In this document: one piece after another, positions 37,189 to 46,176 of the stretch | Layout of the letters: every line of letters begins with the position of its first letter | Position numbering within the stretch: the first letter of the stretch is position 1 | NCBI RefSeq assembly: GCF_003399635.1 | Contig: NZ_NBXB01000018.1 | Coordinates: 22,021-86,020, forward strand | From: Subtercola boreus | GTDB taxonomy: Bacteria; Actinomycetota; Actinomycetes; Actinomycetales; Microbacteriaceae | DNA length: 64,000 nucleotides | Direction: 5' to 3' | Translations under genes and position numbers: made by a program | The notes under the pieces: generated by a model | What the model was told of the DNA's origin: nothing | Seen by the model: only the letters and a program-made list of their open reading frames with translations | Databases searched by the model: none

Positions 37189-37226
37189 TTCGTATGCGGC
37201 ACTCCCGGCCGAGTGTCGCATACGAA
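37189..37226 (+). promoter_or_regulatory. 16-bp stem-loop at the 5' end of the LysM-gene mRNA
   Basis: TTCGTATGCGGCACTC (37189-37204) pairs with GAGTGTCGCATACGAA (37211-37226), with a single G-U pair and a CCGGCC loop. The stem begins about five bases after the predicted transcription start and 51 bases before the ATG. There is no U-tract. Confidence 0.7.
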
Positions 37227-37276
37227 TCCTGCACCAGTATGAATGCCTCCCCAGGCAGAAGATCCAGGAGATCATC

Positions 37277-37627
37277 ATGACTGCACTACAGCTGCACGGC
37301 ACTCCCGCTCCTCGACTGCGCCTCAGGCTCACTCGGCGCGGGCGCGTCGTGCTGTCGACGGTCGCTGCGCTACCCCTCATCGCGGCTCTCGCTGCCTTCG
37401 CCGTTCTTGGCGGAGGTTCGGCCATCGCGACGGCCCAGCAGGCACCCGTCGAGTTCAGCTACGTCACCGTGCAGTCCGGCCAGAGCCTCTGGTCGGTTGC
37501 GTCCCAGCTCGACTCGTCGGCCGACACCCGGGACGTCATCGCCGACCTCGTGAGCCTGAACCAGCTCCCGAGCTCTGAAGTGCAGCCGGGCCAGCGTCTG
37601 GCGGTTCCCCTCAAGTACGAGCACTGA
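37277..37627 (+). CDS. LysM-domain SOS cell-division inhibitor candidate
   Basis: Membrane-anchored protein of 116 aa: short basic N-terminus, one transmembrane helix (about 25-46), then a C-terminal LysM domain (YVTVQSGQSLWSVASQLDSS to the VPLKYEH end). Size, layout and divergence from lexA match the YneA / DivS / Rv2719c group, which delay division during DNA damage. This function is inferred from context. ATG 37277 is preceded by CAGGAG. The promoter lies under candidate LexA sites. The gene name differs between genera, so no symbol is given. Confidence 0.85.
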   Translation: MTALQLHGTPAPRLRLRLTRRGRVVLSTVAALPLIAALAAFAVLGGGSAIATAQQAPVEFSYVTVQSGQSLWSVASQLDSSADTRDVIADLVSLNQLPSSEVQPGQRLAVPLKYEH

Positions 37628-37688
37628 CCCGTTGCGCAGCGGGTATGCTGGCAGTCGGCAGGTCGACGGTGGGCACAGCTGCTGCCGG

Positions 37689-37694
37689 TAAACT
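37689..37694 (+). promoter_or_regulatory. -10 box of leaderless hisC mRNA
   Basis: TAAACT lies seven bases before GTG 37702. The in-frame ATG at 37645 lies upstream of the box and would add 19 unconserved residues. Confidence 0.6.
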
Positions 37695-37701
37695 CGGTCG
37701 G

Positions 37702-38823
37702 GTGAGTTCTCTAGCCGATCTGCCCATCCGTGACGATCTCCGGGGGCTGACGCCCTATGGGGCACCCGAGCTCAAGGTCAGGGTGGCCCTGAACGTCAAC
37801 GAGAACACGCACCCCATCCCGGAAGATGTGGCCCGCTCCATCATCGAGGCAGTCGCCCTCGAACTGCGCACGGTCAACCGGTACCCCGACCGAGAGTTCC
37901 TGAAGCTCCGCGACAGCCTGGCGGGCTACCTGAACGCCACGCTCGTCGAGGAGTCGGCGACGGCGGGTCTGCCGTTCGCCGAGCTGACTCGCGACAACAT
38001 CTGGGCCGCGAACGGCTCGAACGAGATCCTCCAGCAGATACTGCAGGCCTTCGGCGGGCCTGGGCGCTCAGTGCTCGGCTTTCCGCCCACCTATTCGATG
38101 CACCCGATCATCGCGGCGGGCACCGGTACGGAGTGGATCGCCGGCGTCCGCGACGAGAACTTCGAGATCTCGCCCCAGACAGCCGTCGACTGGGTCGAGC
38201 GCACCAACCCCGATCTGGTCTTCTTCTGCGCGCCGAACAACCCCACGGGCACACCTCTCTCACTCGAGACGATCGCCGCCGCCTACGACGCCACCGACAA
38301 GATCGTCGTCGTCGACGAGGCCTACGCCGAGTTCGGCCCCTCCGGCGAACCCACAGCGCTCTCGCTGCTCGACGGGCGACCGCGCCTCATCGTCTCCCGC
38401 ACCATGAGCAAAGCCTTCGCCTTCGCGGGTGCGCGGCTCGGCTACCTCGCTGCAGATCCCGCCATCAGCGACGCCCTGCGCCTGGTGCGGCTGCCGTACC
38501 ACCTCTCCGCCCTCACCCAGGCCGCTGCATCCGCGGCTCTGGCCCACGCGCCGGAGATGCTCGCGATGGTCGACGACATCAAGTCGCAACGTGATCGCAT
38601 GGCCAAGCGCTTGGCCGAGCTCGGCTACAGCCCCTCCGAGAGCACCTCGAACTTCATCCTCTTCGGCGGAGTTCCCGATCCGCACCGTATGTTCGAGCAG
38701 CTCCTCGAGCGCGAGATCATCATCCGGGACCTCGGCATCCCGAACCACCTTCGCGTGAGCGCCGGCACTGAGGCGGAGACGACCGCGTTCCTCGAGGCGA
38801 TGGACGAGATCACCCCCCGGTAG
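37702..38823 (+). CDS. hisC: Histidinol-phosphate aminotransferase
   Basis: PLP enzyme of 373 aa in histidine synthesis, making L-histidinol phosphate from imidazole-acetol phosphate. Motifs: [14 protein letters not shown] near the N-terminus, [48 protein letters not shown] and the PLP Lys in [20 protein letters not shown] 37702 is chosen from the leaderless promoter spacing and because the upstream in-frame residues are not family-like. The last codon (TAG) doubles as the start of the hisB -10 box. Confidence 0.96.
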   Translation: MSSLADLPIRDDLRGLTPYGAPELKVRVALNVNENTHPIPEDVARSIIEAVALELRTVNRYPDREFLKLRDSLAGYLNATLVEESATAGLPFAELTRDNIWAANGSNEILQQILQAFGGPGRSVLGFPPTYSMHPIIAAGTGTEWIAGVRDENFEISPQTAVDWVERTNPDLVFFCAPNNPTGTPLSLETIAAAYDATDKIVVVDEAYAEFGPSGEPTALSLLDGRPRLIVSRTMSKAFAFAGARLGYLAADPAISDALRLVRLPYHLSALTQAAASAALAHAPEMLAMVDDIKSQRDRMAKRLAELGYSPSESTSNFILFGGVPDPHRMFEQLLEREIIIRDLGIPNHLRVSAGTEAETTAFLEAMDEITPR

Positions 38824-38826
38824 ACT
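38821..38826 (+). promoter_or_regulatory. -10 box of hisB overlapping the hisC stop codon
   Basis: TAGACT begins with the hisC TAG stop and lies seven bases before ATG 38834, so hisB may have its own leaderless mRNA inside the his cluster. Confidence 0.5.
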
Positions 38827-38833
38827 TTTTGGC

Positions 38834-39442
38834 ATGTCGACCGAACCGCGCACAGCCCACCTCACCCGCGAGACCAGCGAATCGAGCATCGAGCTCTCGC
38901 TGAACCTCGACGGAACGGGTGTGTCGAACATCGACACCAGCGTGCCGTTCTACAACCACATGCTGACAGCCTTCGCCAAGCACTCGCTCACCGACCTCAC
39001 CGTGAAGGCGACGGGCGACACCGACATCGACGTGCACCACACCGTCGAGGACATCGGGATCGTGCTCGGCCAGGCCATCCGCCAGGCCCTCGGCGATAAG
39101 AGTGGCATCTCCCGATTCGGCGATGCACTCGTTCCCCTCGACGAGGCCCTCGTCCAGGCTGTCGTGGACATCTCGGGTCGACCCTTCCTCGTGCACAGCG
39201 GCGAGCCCGCGGGCTTCGAGTTCCACCTCATCGGCGGCCACTTCACCGGGTCGATGGTTCGTCACGTCTTCGAGGCGATCACCTTCCACGCCGGACTGAC
39301 CGTGCACATCACCGTGCTCGGGGGCCGAGACCCGCACCACATCGCCGAGGCCGAGTTCAAGGCGTTCGCGCGGGCGTTCCGGCTCGCCAAGCAGCTCGAC
39401 CCGGCGGTCTTCGGCATCCCGTCGACCAAGGGTGCGCTGTGA
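38834..39442 (+). CDS. hisB: Imidazoleglycerol-phosphate dehydratase
   Basis: Monofunctional HisB of 202 aa, without the histidinol-phosphatase domain seen in enterobacteria. Metal-binding motifs HHTVEDIGI and the [17 protein letters not shown] block are present, as is [14 protein letters not shown]. The N-terminal part has [18 protein letters not shown]. It overlaps hisH in a GTGA. Confidence 0.97.
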   Translation: MSTEPRTAHLTRETSESSIELSLNLDGTGVSNIDTSVPFYNHMLTAFAKHSLTDLTVKATGDTDIDVHHTVEDIGIVLGQAIRQALGDKSGISRFGDALVPLDEALVQAVVDISGRPFLVHSGEPAGFEFHLIGGHFTGSMVRHVFEAITFHAGLTVHITVLGGRDPHHIAEAEFKAFARAFRLAKQLDPAVFGIPSTKGAL

Positions 39443-40071
39443 CGCCGAAGAGCGTGGTCGTGTTCGACTACGGCAGCGGCAACGTGCACTCGGCCGTCAA
39501 GGCGCTCGAGAAGGTGGGGGCATCCGTCGAGCTGACGGGTGACCGCAGGCGCGCGGCCGACGCCGATGGGCTGTTCGTGCCCGGGGTGGGAGCGTTCAGC
39601 GCGGTGATTGCTGCTCTGGAAGCCGTGCGTGGAGGCGACCTCATCGACAAGCGACTTGCCGGGGGGCGTCCGGTGCTGGGCGTCTGCGTCGGCATGCAGG
39701 TGCTCTTCTCCCGCGGAATCGAGCGCGGCATCGACAGGGAGGGCCTCGGCGAGTGGCCGGGCACGGTCTCCGAGCTGAAGGCGGATGTCCTGCCGCACAT
39801 GGGCTGGAACACCGTGCGTGCACCCGAGTCGTCGCGCCTGTTCGCGGGCATCGCCGACGAGCGCTTCTACTTCGTGCACTCCAATGCGGCCCAGCAGTGG
39901 GATCTCGAGGTGCAGCCGCCGCTGCCCGCTGCCTCTGTGACGTGGGCCGACCACGGCGGCGAATTCATCGCGGCCGTCGAGAACGGCCCGCTCTCCGCCA
40001 CCCAGTTCCACCCCGAGAAATCCGGAGACGCAGGCATGCACCTCCTCGAGAACTGGCTGGCCACCCTCTAG
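39439..40071 (+). CDS. hisH: Imidazole glycerol phosphate synthase, glutaminase subunit
   Basis: Class I glutamine amidotransferase of 210 aa that feeds ammonia to HisF. Nucleophile Cys is in [14 protein letters not shown], and the catalytic His-Glu pair is in [14 protein letters not shown] start overlaps hisB. hisF is not in the window. A long hairpin separates it from priA/hisA. Confidence 0.96.
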   Translation: MTPKSVVVFDYGSGNVHSAVKALEKVGASVELTGDRRRAADADGLFVPGVGAFSAVIAALEAVRGGDLIDKRLAGGRPVLGVCVGMQVLFSRGIERGIDREGLGEWPGTVSELKADVLPHMGWNTVRAPESSRLFAGIADERFYFVHSNAAQQWDLEVQPPLPAASVTWADHGGEFIAAVENGPLSATQFHPEKSGDAGMHLLENWLATL

Positions 40072-40130
40072 CCCTGCCCGCCCGGCCACCCCCGACCCAC
40101 CAGCATCCCCGACCCACCTCCCGCTCGCCC

Positions 40131-40193
40131 GATCGAGTCGGGAGTTCCGGTCGCTCAGGCGGTCTCAATCCGACTGAAACTCCTGACTCGATC
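40131..40193 (+). terminator. Long hairpin between hisH and hisA
   Basis: Arms 40131-40153 and 40171-40193 (23 nt, 17-nt loop) begin GATCGAGTC and end GACTCGATC. Two G-U pairs and one mismatch occur in plus-strand RNA; the minus strand would form a worse stem. No U-tract follows. The geometry and end sequences (ATCGA...GTCG) resemble the hairpin at 6507-6567. It may end the hisCBH transcript or attenuate reading into priA. Confidence 0.6.
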
Positions 40194-40215
40194 CATATTG
40201 CACCGAAGGAAAGCC

Positions 40216-40959
40216 ATGACCGACACTGCTGCCCCCGCGCTTGAACTGCTTCCCGCGGTCGACATCTCCAACGGTCAGGCGGTGCGCCTCACCCAAGGGC
40301 AGGCCGGCACGGAGACGAACCACGGCGACCCGGCCGACGCCGCAGCAGACTGGGTGGCACAGGGCGCCGAGTGGATCCATCTTGTCGACCTCGACGCCGC
40401 CTTCGGGCGGGGCAGCAACGTCGATGTCATCCGGAGGGTCATCGCCGAGGCCAAGGACATCAAGATCGAGCTCTCCGGCGGCATCCGCGACGATGCCTCC
40501 CTCGAGAACGCCCTCGCCAGCGGCGCCACGCGCATCAACCTCGGCACGGCCGCTCTCGAGAATCCCGACTGGGCGGCGAAGGCCATCGCCCGCTACGGTG
40601 ATGCGATCGCCGTAGGTCTGGATGTTCGGGGCACGACGCTCGCGGCCCGCGGCTGGACCGAAGACGGGGGAGACCTCTGGGAGGTCCTGGCGCGACTCGA
40701 AGACGCGGGCTGTGCGCGTTACGTCGTGACCGACGTCACCAAGGACGGCACCCTGAAGGGCCCGAACGTCGATCTCCTCCGCCAGGTGATGGAGCGCACC
40801 GACAAGCCGGTTGTGGCCTCTGGCGGCATATCGAGCCTCGACGACCTCATCGAACTGCGCGAGCTCGTGCCCGCAGGCCTCGAGGGTGCGATCGTCGGGC
40901 GCGCACTCTATGCCGGCGCCTTCACGCTGGTCGAGGCGCTGGCGGTCGCCTCCGAGTGA
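40216..40959 (+). CDS. priA: Phosphoribosyl isomerase (PriA/HisA)
   Basis: TIM-barrel isomerase of 247 aa: N-terminal [40 protein letters not shown], and [15 protein letters not shown]. Actinobacterial proteins of this type (PriA) catalyse both the HisA step and the TrpF step of tryptophan synthesis, and the TKDGT form fits that group better than the enterobacterial HisA form. Dual activity is inferred. GAAGGAAA precedes ATG 40216. The end overlaps the SseB-like gene by GTGA. Confidence 0.93.
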   Translation: MTDTAAPALELLPAVDISNGQAVRLTQGQAGTETNHGDPADAAADWVAQGAEWIHLVDLDAAFGRGSNVDVIRRVIAEAKDIKIELSGGIRDDASLENALASGATRINLGTAALENPDWAAKAIARYGDAIAVGLDVRGTTLAARGWTEDGGDLWEVLARLEDAGCARYVVTDVTKDGTLKGPNVDLLRQVMERTDKPVVASGGISSLDDLIELRELVPAGLEGAIVGRALYAGAFTLVEALAVASE

Positions 40960-41768
40960 CGGATGCCCTGACCCCCGCCGACTCGGCCGGACAGCCCTGG
41001 GCCGGTCGAACCTTCGCCTCGCATCCCACCACTTTCGCCGGCGACGACGGAGCGGCACCGGAACTCCTCGTGACAGCGTTGAACCGATTCCACGCGCTGG
41101 CGGGGTCGCCCCTCACCGCCGAGGCGAGCTCCGATCTCCTTTCGGCCCAGGCCGCCGTGATCGAGGCTGTGCGGGATGCCCGGCTCCTCGTTCCGCTCCT
41201 GGCGCACGCCGGCGAAACAGGCATCGACGAGCACGGACGCACCGTCGACAAGACCCAGGAGCTCTCGATCGTCACGGTGAAGGCGCCGGACGGCCGCGCC
41301 GTGCAGCCCGCCTTCACCTCGACCGAGGCGATGGCCCGCTGGAACCCGAAAGCACGCCCCATCCCGACGGCCGCGCGCCGGGTCGCCCTCGCCGCCGCCA
41401 GCGAGGGCACCGACCTGATCATCCTCGATCCGACCTCGCCGACCGAGTTCGTGCTCCGGCGCCCGGCTGTCTGGGCGATCGCCCAGGCGACGCCGTGGGT
41501 GTCTCCCCTCGGAGACACCGGTGTCGCCGAGGCGTTCGCTCGCTCGCTGACGGGGAAGCGCGACATCCAGAGTCTCCACCTGCGGGCGGGCGACCCGGGG
41601 GCACGGCTCGTCGGCACCGAGGTGATCGTCGAGCTCACCCTCGTGCCGGGCCTTGACCGCGACCGACTCGCCGCGCTTATCGCGGCCCTCCAGCAGAACT
41701 GGTCGGACAGTGAGATCATCGCAGGCGCCGTCGACTCGCTGTCACTGAAGCTGCTGCAAGGTTCCTGA
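40956..41768 (+). CDS. SseB-family protein
   Basis: Soluble 270-aa protein with an SseB-like N-terminal domain ([57 protein letters not shown]) and a C-terminal region with [21 protein letters not shown]. Relatives are common next to priA in actinobacteria; function is unknown. Despite the family name there is no type III secretion system here. It ends against the photolyase gene; the 44-bp gap contains three CCGCAAG-like units (41770-41790). Confidence 0.85.
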   Translation: MTDALTPADSAGQPWAGRTFASHPTTFAGDDGAAPELLVTALNRFHALAGSPLTAEASSDLLSAQAAVIEAVRDARLLVPLLAHAGETGIDEHGRTVDKTQELSIVTVKAPDGRAVQPAFTSTEAMARWNPKARPIPTAARRVALAAASEGTDLIILDPTSPTEFVLRRPAVWAIAQATPWVSPLGDTGVAEAFARSLTGKRDIQSLHLRAGDPGARLVGTEVIVELTLVPGLDRDRLAALIAALQQNWSDSEIIAGAVDSLSLKLLQGS

Positions 41769-41769
41769 G

Positions 41770-41790
41770 CCGCAAGCCGCAAGCCGCAGG
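41770..41790. repeat. 7-bp triple repeat in convergent gap
   Basis: Three tandem CCGCAAG-type units (the last reads CCGCAGG) fill half of the short gap between the SseB-like gene and the photolyase gene. No terminator-like stem is seen there. Confidence 0.7.
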
Positions 41791-41812
41791 CCGCGCGATC
41801 ACCGGTGCACCT

Positions 41813-43303
41813 CTACAGCCCCTCGCGCTCCCGCTCCTGCGACACAACCGCAGCACGGTCCGCCAAGCGCCGGAGCCCCGCGAGCGGCTGCTTCATGCGG
41901 AAGTTCGGCGCCAGCACCGGCTCCGTACGGTCGAGGAACGCCCAGTACCCGGCAGTGAACGGACACGCATCCGGACCCAACCGCACCCGCGGGTTGTACC
42001 GGCAGCCACCGCAGTAGTCGGTCATCGTGTTGATGTAGGCGCCGCCCGACGAATACGGCTTGGTGGCGACGATGCCCCCGTCCGCGTGCTGCGACATGCC
42101 GATCACATTGGCCGGCATCACCCAGGGCGTGCCGTCGACGAACATGTCCGTGAACCAGTCGTTGAGCGCGACGGGGTCGTAGCCGCGCTGGAGAGCCCAG
42201 TTGCCTATCACCATCAGCCGCTGGATGTGGTGCGCCCAGCCGTTCTGCTTCACGCCGTCGATGCTGTGGTGCAGGCAGTTCGCCGTGATCGCGTCGGCGT
42301 CGAGCTCGGTGAACTCGCGGGGGAGCGGCTGGTGGGCAGCGAGCGCGTTGTGCGAAGTGCGGTAGTCCTCCCCGAGGTGCCAGTAGAGGTGCCACACATA
42401 GTCGCGCCAGCCCATCACCTGTCGCACGAATCCCTCGACCGACGCCAGGGGTGCACGACCCTCCTCGTATTCGGCGGCCACCCGGGTGACGACGGCGAGC
42501 GGATCGAGCAGCCCGAGGTTGAGCGGGGCGCTCAACAGGGAGTGCGCCATGGTCCAGTCGCCGGTGAGGGTTGCGTCCTCGAAGGGTCCGAAGTCGTTCA
42601 GGCGGGTTTCGATGAAGCTGTCGAGAGCGAGGTTCGCCTCACGTTCGGTCACGGCGAAGCGACGGGGAGCATCCATACCGACCAGCCGCACCAGACCAGC
42701 CGACTGCCACCGGTCGAGATCTTCGCGTACGCCCGCGTCGATCTCGTCCTCCTCCGGCCACCACGGATCGGGCAGACCGAGCGTCACTGCACCCTTCGGC
42801 GGCCGCTCCCGATTCGAGACGTCGTAGTTCCACTGCCCGCCGGCCGGCGTCTCGCCCTCCATCAGGATGCCCGTGCGCTGCCGCACCGAACGGTAGAAGT
42901 CCTCGAGCAGCAGTCGTCTGCCGCCCCGGCTGCCAGCCCACAGCGCGAATTCGGTCTCACTCGTCACGAATCCGCGGCTGGGCAGGATGTGCGCACCGGC
43001 CCGTCTGACGTACCGGCGCGAACTGTACGACGTCGGATCGATCACCTCGAGGTCGTCGCGCCCCTCCACTACGTCGGCGTAGTGCTCCACCTGGTGGAAC
43101 TCCACCCGGTCGCCGAGCTCGGCAGCGCGATGCCGGATGCCCGACAGGAGGAGGTGCGCCTTCGCCCTGTGCATCGGGCGGCGCGCGAAGACCGAGCGTG
43201 CCTCGACGAGGAGCATTCGCCCGCCGTCGTCGAAGAGCGAGCCGAGTTGGCCGGCGAAGATCCAGCGCGCGCGCTCAGAGCTGCTGTCGGTACCCGGGGT
43301 CAT
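41813..43303 (-). CDS. FeS-type (6-4) photolyase / bacterial cryptochrome
   Basis: Photolyase-related protein of 496 aa in the FeS-BCP (PhrB/CryB) group, which uses FAD, a second chromophore and a [4Fe-4S] cluster to repair UV (6-4) photoproducts. The four cluster cysteines are seen as Cys343 (ANCLHH), Cys431 and Cys434 (YCGGC) and Cys447 (DACPF); spacings of 88, 3 and 13 equal those of Agrobacterium PhrB as I recall them. FAD-region motifs include MGWRDYVWHLYWH and IQRLMVIGNWALQRGYDP. It starts 5 bp after DUF1844, so the two are cotranscribed. Confidence 0.92.
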   Translation of the reverse strand: MTPGTDSSSERARWIFAGQLGSLFDDGGRMLLVEARSVFARRPMHRAKAHLLLSGIRHRAAELGDRVEFHQVEHYADVVEGRDDLEVIDPTSYSSRRYVRRAGAHILPSRGFVTSETEFALWAGSRGGRRLLLEDFYRSVRQRTGILMEGETPAGGQWNYDVSNRERPPKGAVTLGLPDPWWPEEDEIDAGVREDLDRWQSAGLVRLVGMDAPRRFAVTEREANLALDSFIETRLNDFGPFEDATLTGDWTMAHSLLSAPLNLGLLDPLAVVTRVAAEYEEGRAPLASVEGFVRQVMGWRDYVWHLYWHLGEDYRTSHNALAAHQPLPREFTELDADAITANCLHHSIDGVKQNGWAHHIQRLMVIGNWALQRGYDPVALNDWFTDMFVDGTPWVMPANVIGMSQHADGGIVATKPYSSGGAYINTMTDYCGGCRYNPRVRLGPDACPFTAGYWAFLDRTEPVLAPNFRMKQPLAGLRRLADRAAVVSQEREREGL

Positions 43304-43308
43304 GCTCC

Positions 43309-43632
43309 CTAGTTAACGGGGCCGGTCAGCTTCTCGCCAGGGCCTTGACCGATGGGGTCGGGGAACACGGATGCCTCGCGGAACGCCAGCTGAAGGGAGC
43401 GCAGGCCGTCCCGCAGGGAACGGGCGTGCATGTCGCCGATCTCCGGCGCACCCGCCGTGACGAGCCCGGCGAGGGCGATGATCAGTTTGCGGGCCTCGTC
43501 GAGGTCGAGCTGGTTCTCTGGATCGTCGGCGAGGCCGACCTTCACCGCCGCAGCACTCATCAGGTGCACCGCGGTGGTCGTGATGACCTCCACGGCCTGT
43601 ACGTCGGCGATGTCGCGCGCTTCGTCGCTCAT
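43309..43632 (-). CDS. DUF1844 family protein
   Basis: Helical protein of 107 aa of the DUF1844 family (VEVITTTAVHLMSAAAVKVG, DLDEARKLIIALAGLV). Function unknown. Its place divergent from infC is conserved in actinobacteria, while the photolyase behind it is likely variable. Divergent promoters for it and infC lie within 43633-43680. Confidence 0.87.
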   Translation of the reverse strand: MSDEARDIADVQAVEVITTTAVHLMSAAAVKVGLADDPENQLDLDEARKLIIALAGLVTAGAPEIGDMHARSLRDGLRSLQLAFREASVFPDPIGQGPGEKLTGPVN

Positions 43633-43645
43633 GGGTATCCGTTCT

Positions 43646-43673
43646 TTGATTGTGGCCGAGTCTCTGCTAGACT
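43646..43673 (+). promoter_or_regulatory. Promoter of infC-rpmI-rplT
   Basis: TTGATT (43646-43651), 16-bp spacer, TAGACT (43668-43673). Transcription from about 43680 gives a leader of roughly 240 nt before the infC start. The leader (to 43919) includes a GTGGAGA/TCTCCCAC stem at about 43711-43726 and an ATG-ACC-GAT-TAA micro-frame near 43732, but matches no riboswitch or L20-leader that I can recognise. Confidence 0.65.
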
Positions 43674-43919
43674 TCTGGGCGGCTCTGGCACCACTAGGTG
43701 GCAGATCGAAAGTGGAGAATCTCCCACCCGCATGACCGATTAACAGGTTATCGGGTTGATTGCACTCCGCCGGCGTCGTGAGAACGATGCGGGTAGACAG
43801 GGTGTGGTGCGTTTGTGACAGGTGTATGTCCTGTTTTGCGTGGTGCAGTCCAGTTTCGCGTGCCCCCGGCTCATGCCGGACGCTCGGTCGACACCCATGC
43901 AGAATCGAAGGAGCAACGC

Positions 43920-44549
43920 ATCAGCGATCCCCGTACAAACGACCGTATACGAGTACCCGAGGTTCGCCTCGTGGGTCCGGCCGGTGAGCAGGTTGGCGTC
44001 GTCAGTATCGACGTGGCCCTCAGACTCGCGCAAGAGGCAGACCTTGACCTGGTCGAGGTGGCCCCCAATTCCAAGCCACCCGTCGCCAAGATCATGGACT
44101 ACGGGAAGTTCAAGTACGAAGCTGCGCAGAAGGCCAAAGAGGCCCGGCGCAACCAGGCGAACACGATCCTCAAAGAGGTCCGTTTCCGCCTGAAGATCGA
44201 TGTGCACGACTACGAGACGAAGCGGAAGCGCGCTGAGGGCTTCCTCAAGGCCGGTGACAAGGTGAAAGCGATGATCCTGTTCCGTGGCCGTGAGCAGTCC
44301 CGCCCCGACCAGGGTGTGCGCCTCCTCCAGAGATTTGCCGAAGATGTTTCGGAGTTCGGTTCAGTCGAATCGAGCCCGACCATCGACGGTCGCAACATGG
44401 TCATGGTGGTCGGTCCTCTGAAGAACAAGTCAGAGGCCAAAGCCGAGGCCAACGCTCAACGCGCTGCAGCAAAACCGCCGCGCGAGGCGCCAGCTGAGGC
44501 ACCCGCCGCAGCTGCGCCCGCCGCAGCAACGCCTGCCGCAGCCGAATAA
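43920..44549 (+). CDS. infC: Translation initiation factor IF-3, probable AUC start
   Basis: IF-3 of 209 aa, which controls start-codon choice. Family sequence begins exactly at [20 protein letters not shown], encoded from ATC 43920, and AAGGAG (about 43907-43912) lies seven bases upstream. No ATG, GTG or TTG occurs at the right place; the next upstream in-frame GTG/ATG choices (43815) would add 35 unconserved residues. A rare start codon fits the known autoregulation of infC. The C-terminus has a long Ala/Pro/Glu tail beyond the normal end (about residues 178-209). Confidence 0.93.
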   Translation: MSDPRTNDRIRVPEVRLVGPAGEQVGVVSIDVALRLAQEADLDLVEVAPNSKPPVAKIMDYGKFKYEAAQKAKEARRNQANTILKEVRFRLKIDVHDYETKRKRAEGFLKAGDKVKAMILFRGREQSRPDQGVRLLQRFAEDVSEFGSVESSPTIDGRNMVMVVGPLKNKSEAKAEANAQRAAAKPPREAPAEAPAAAAPAAATPAAAE

Positions 44550-44576
44550 CTACCGAAAACCCACGAGGAGACAACC

Positions 44577-44771
44577 ATGCCGAAGATGAAGACCCATTCC
44601 GGGGCCAAGAAGCGATTCAAGATCACCGGAAGCGGCAAGGTCATGAAGCAGCAGGCCGGAATGCGCCACAACCTGGAAGTGAAGTCGGGCCAGCGCAAGC
44701 GCCGCCTGAACACCGACCAGGTTCTTGCCCCGCAGGACGCCAAGGTCATCAAGAAGCTCCTCGGCCTCTAG
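44577..44771 (+). CDS. rpmI: 50S ribosomal protein L35
   Basis: Very basic 64-aa protein ([20 protein letters not shown]) of the normal L35 length. GAGGAG lies upstream of ATG 44577. It is the middle gene of the classical infC-rpmI-rplT operon. Confidence 0.97.
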   Translation: MPKMKTHSGAKKRFKITGSGKVMKQQAGMRHNLEVKSGQRKRRLNTDQVLAPQDAKVIKKLLGL

Positions 44772-44801
44772 ATCACGACGACGAAAAAGGATTAGAAGAA
44801 G

Positions 44802-45191
44802 ATGGCAAGAGTAAAGAGGGCGGTAAACGCCCACAAGAAGCGTCGCGTAATTTTGGAGCGTGCAGAGGGCTACCGCGGCCAGCGGTCGCGCCTCTACCGC
44901 AAGGCCAAGGAGCAGGTCACCCACTCCCTCGTCTACTCGTACCGTGACCGCCGTGCCCGCAAGGGTGACTTCCGTCGCCTCTGGATCCAGCGCATCAACG
45001 CCGCTGCACGCCTGAACGGCCTCACCTACAACCGCCTCATCCAGGGTCTGAACCTGGCCGGCATCGAGGTCGACCGTCGTATCCTCGCCGACCTCGCTGT
45101 CACCGAGCCGGCCACGTTCGCCGCACTCGTCGAGAGCGCCAAGGCGGCTCTGCCGGCCGACACGTCGGCGCCGAAGGTCGACGCTGCGTAG
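44802..45191 (+). CDS. rplT: 50S ribosomal protein L20
   Basis: L20 of 129 aa ([40 protein letters not shown]), needed for early 50S assembly and, in other bacteria, an autogenous repressor of this operon. A short Ala/Pro-rich tail follows the usual end. The rRNA methyltransferase gene begins 31 bp later. Confidence 0.97.
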   Translation: MARVKRAVNAHKKRRVILERAEGYRGQRSRLYRKAKEQVTHSLVYSYRDRRARKGDFRRLWIQRINAAARLNGLTYNRLIQGLNLAGIEVDRRILADLAVTEPATFAALVESAKAALPADTSAPKVDAA

Positions 45192-45222
45192 CACAACTGC
45201 ATAAATCTGCTTGACTTGGCTC

Positions 45223-46023
45223 ATGCTCGATAACCCGCGTTCGCCGCGTGTTCGGGCCGTCGCCAAACTTGCCAAGAAGGGAGCCCGGTCTGAGACCGGG
45301 CTCTTCCTCTTGGAGGGGCCGCAGGCGGTTTCCGAAGCGCTCCTCTTCAGCCCGCAACTCGTCGTGGAGCTCTACGCGACCCCCACGGCCCTCGAACGGT
45401 ACACCGACATCGCCCAGACGGCTGTCGACGCCGGTGTCGACGTCGAGTTCGTCTCCGAACAGGTGCTCGAAGTCATGAGCGACACGGTGACACCGCAGGG
45501 GTTCATCGCCGTCTGTCACCAGTTCCCCACGGCCGTGAAGGACATCTTCGCCGCCGGGCCCCGGTTGATCGCCATCCTCGAAGAGGTGCGCGACCCGGGC
45601 AACGCCGGCACGATCATCCGCGCCGCAGACGCCGCCGGGGCCGACGCCGTGATCCTCACCGGCCGGTCTGTCGATCTCTACAACCCCAAGGTCGTCCGGT
45701 CGACGACCGGATCCCTCTTCCATCTCCCGGTTGCTGTCGAAGCGACTCTTGCAGACGTGAAGGCGCGTGCTGTCGAGGCTGGCCTGCAGATCCTCGCGGC
45801 AGACATCAAGGGAGACGACCTGCTCGACGTGCGGTCCTCCGGCCTGCTGAAAGCCCCGACGGCCTGGCTGTTCGGCAACGAGGCGCGTGGGCTCACGGAT
45901 GACGACCTGAAGCTCGCGGATCGCGCCGTCTCGGTTCCGATCTATGGCCGGGCCGAGTCGATGAACCTCGCCACCGCAGCATCCGTCTGCCTCTACGAGA
46001 GCGCCTTCGCCCAGCACAGCTGA
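45223..46023 (+). CDS. SpoU/TrmH-family rRNA methyltransferase
   Basis: 2'-O-methyltransferase of the SPOUT class, 266 aa. It begins with the substrate-binding segment (LDNPRSPRVRAVAKLAKKGA, SETGLFLLEGPQAVSEALLF) and has the knotted SAM site: ILEEVRDPGNAGTIIRAADA, LFGNEARGLTDDDL and IPIYGRAESMNLATAASVCL. The position (tRNA or 23S rRNA) is not identifiable. I prefer ATG 45223; TTG 45211 would add four residues. TTGACT six bases before the ATG may be a weak leaderless -10 box. Confidence 0.9.
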   Translation: MLDNPRSPRVRAVAKLAKKGARSETGLFLLEGPQAVSEALLFSPQLVVELYATPTALERYTDIAQTAVDAGVDVEFVSEQVLEVMSDTVTPQGFIAVCHQFPTAVKDIFAAGPRLIAILEEVRDPGNAGTIIRAADAAGADAVILTGRSVDLYNPKVVRSTTGSLFHLPVAVEATLADVKARAVEAGLQILAADIKGDDLLDVRSSGLLKAPTAWLFGNEARGLTDDDLKLADRAVSVPIYGRAESMNLATAASVCLYESAFAQHS

Positions 46024-46176
46024 CATCGCCGAGCAGAATCGGTTGGCAGACGCACGTTGTCTGTGTTGATTCTCAGGCAAATGTGAATCATGCTTCAGTC
46101 GTTTCCCATGTTACGGGTGGGTAACTATTGGCTCCCCGATTCGTGACTCCCGGAGGGGTGTGGTTGTCTGGGGGCC

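Noticed and set aside
40956..41768. SseB name taken as a sign of type III secretion
   Set aside because: The domain is shared with many unrelated bacterial proteins and no secretion genes are nearby.
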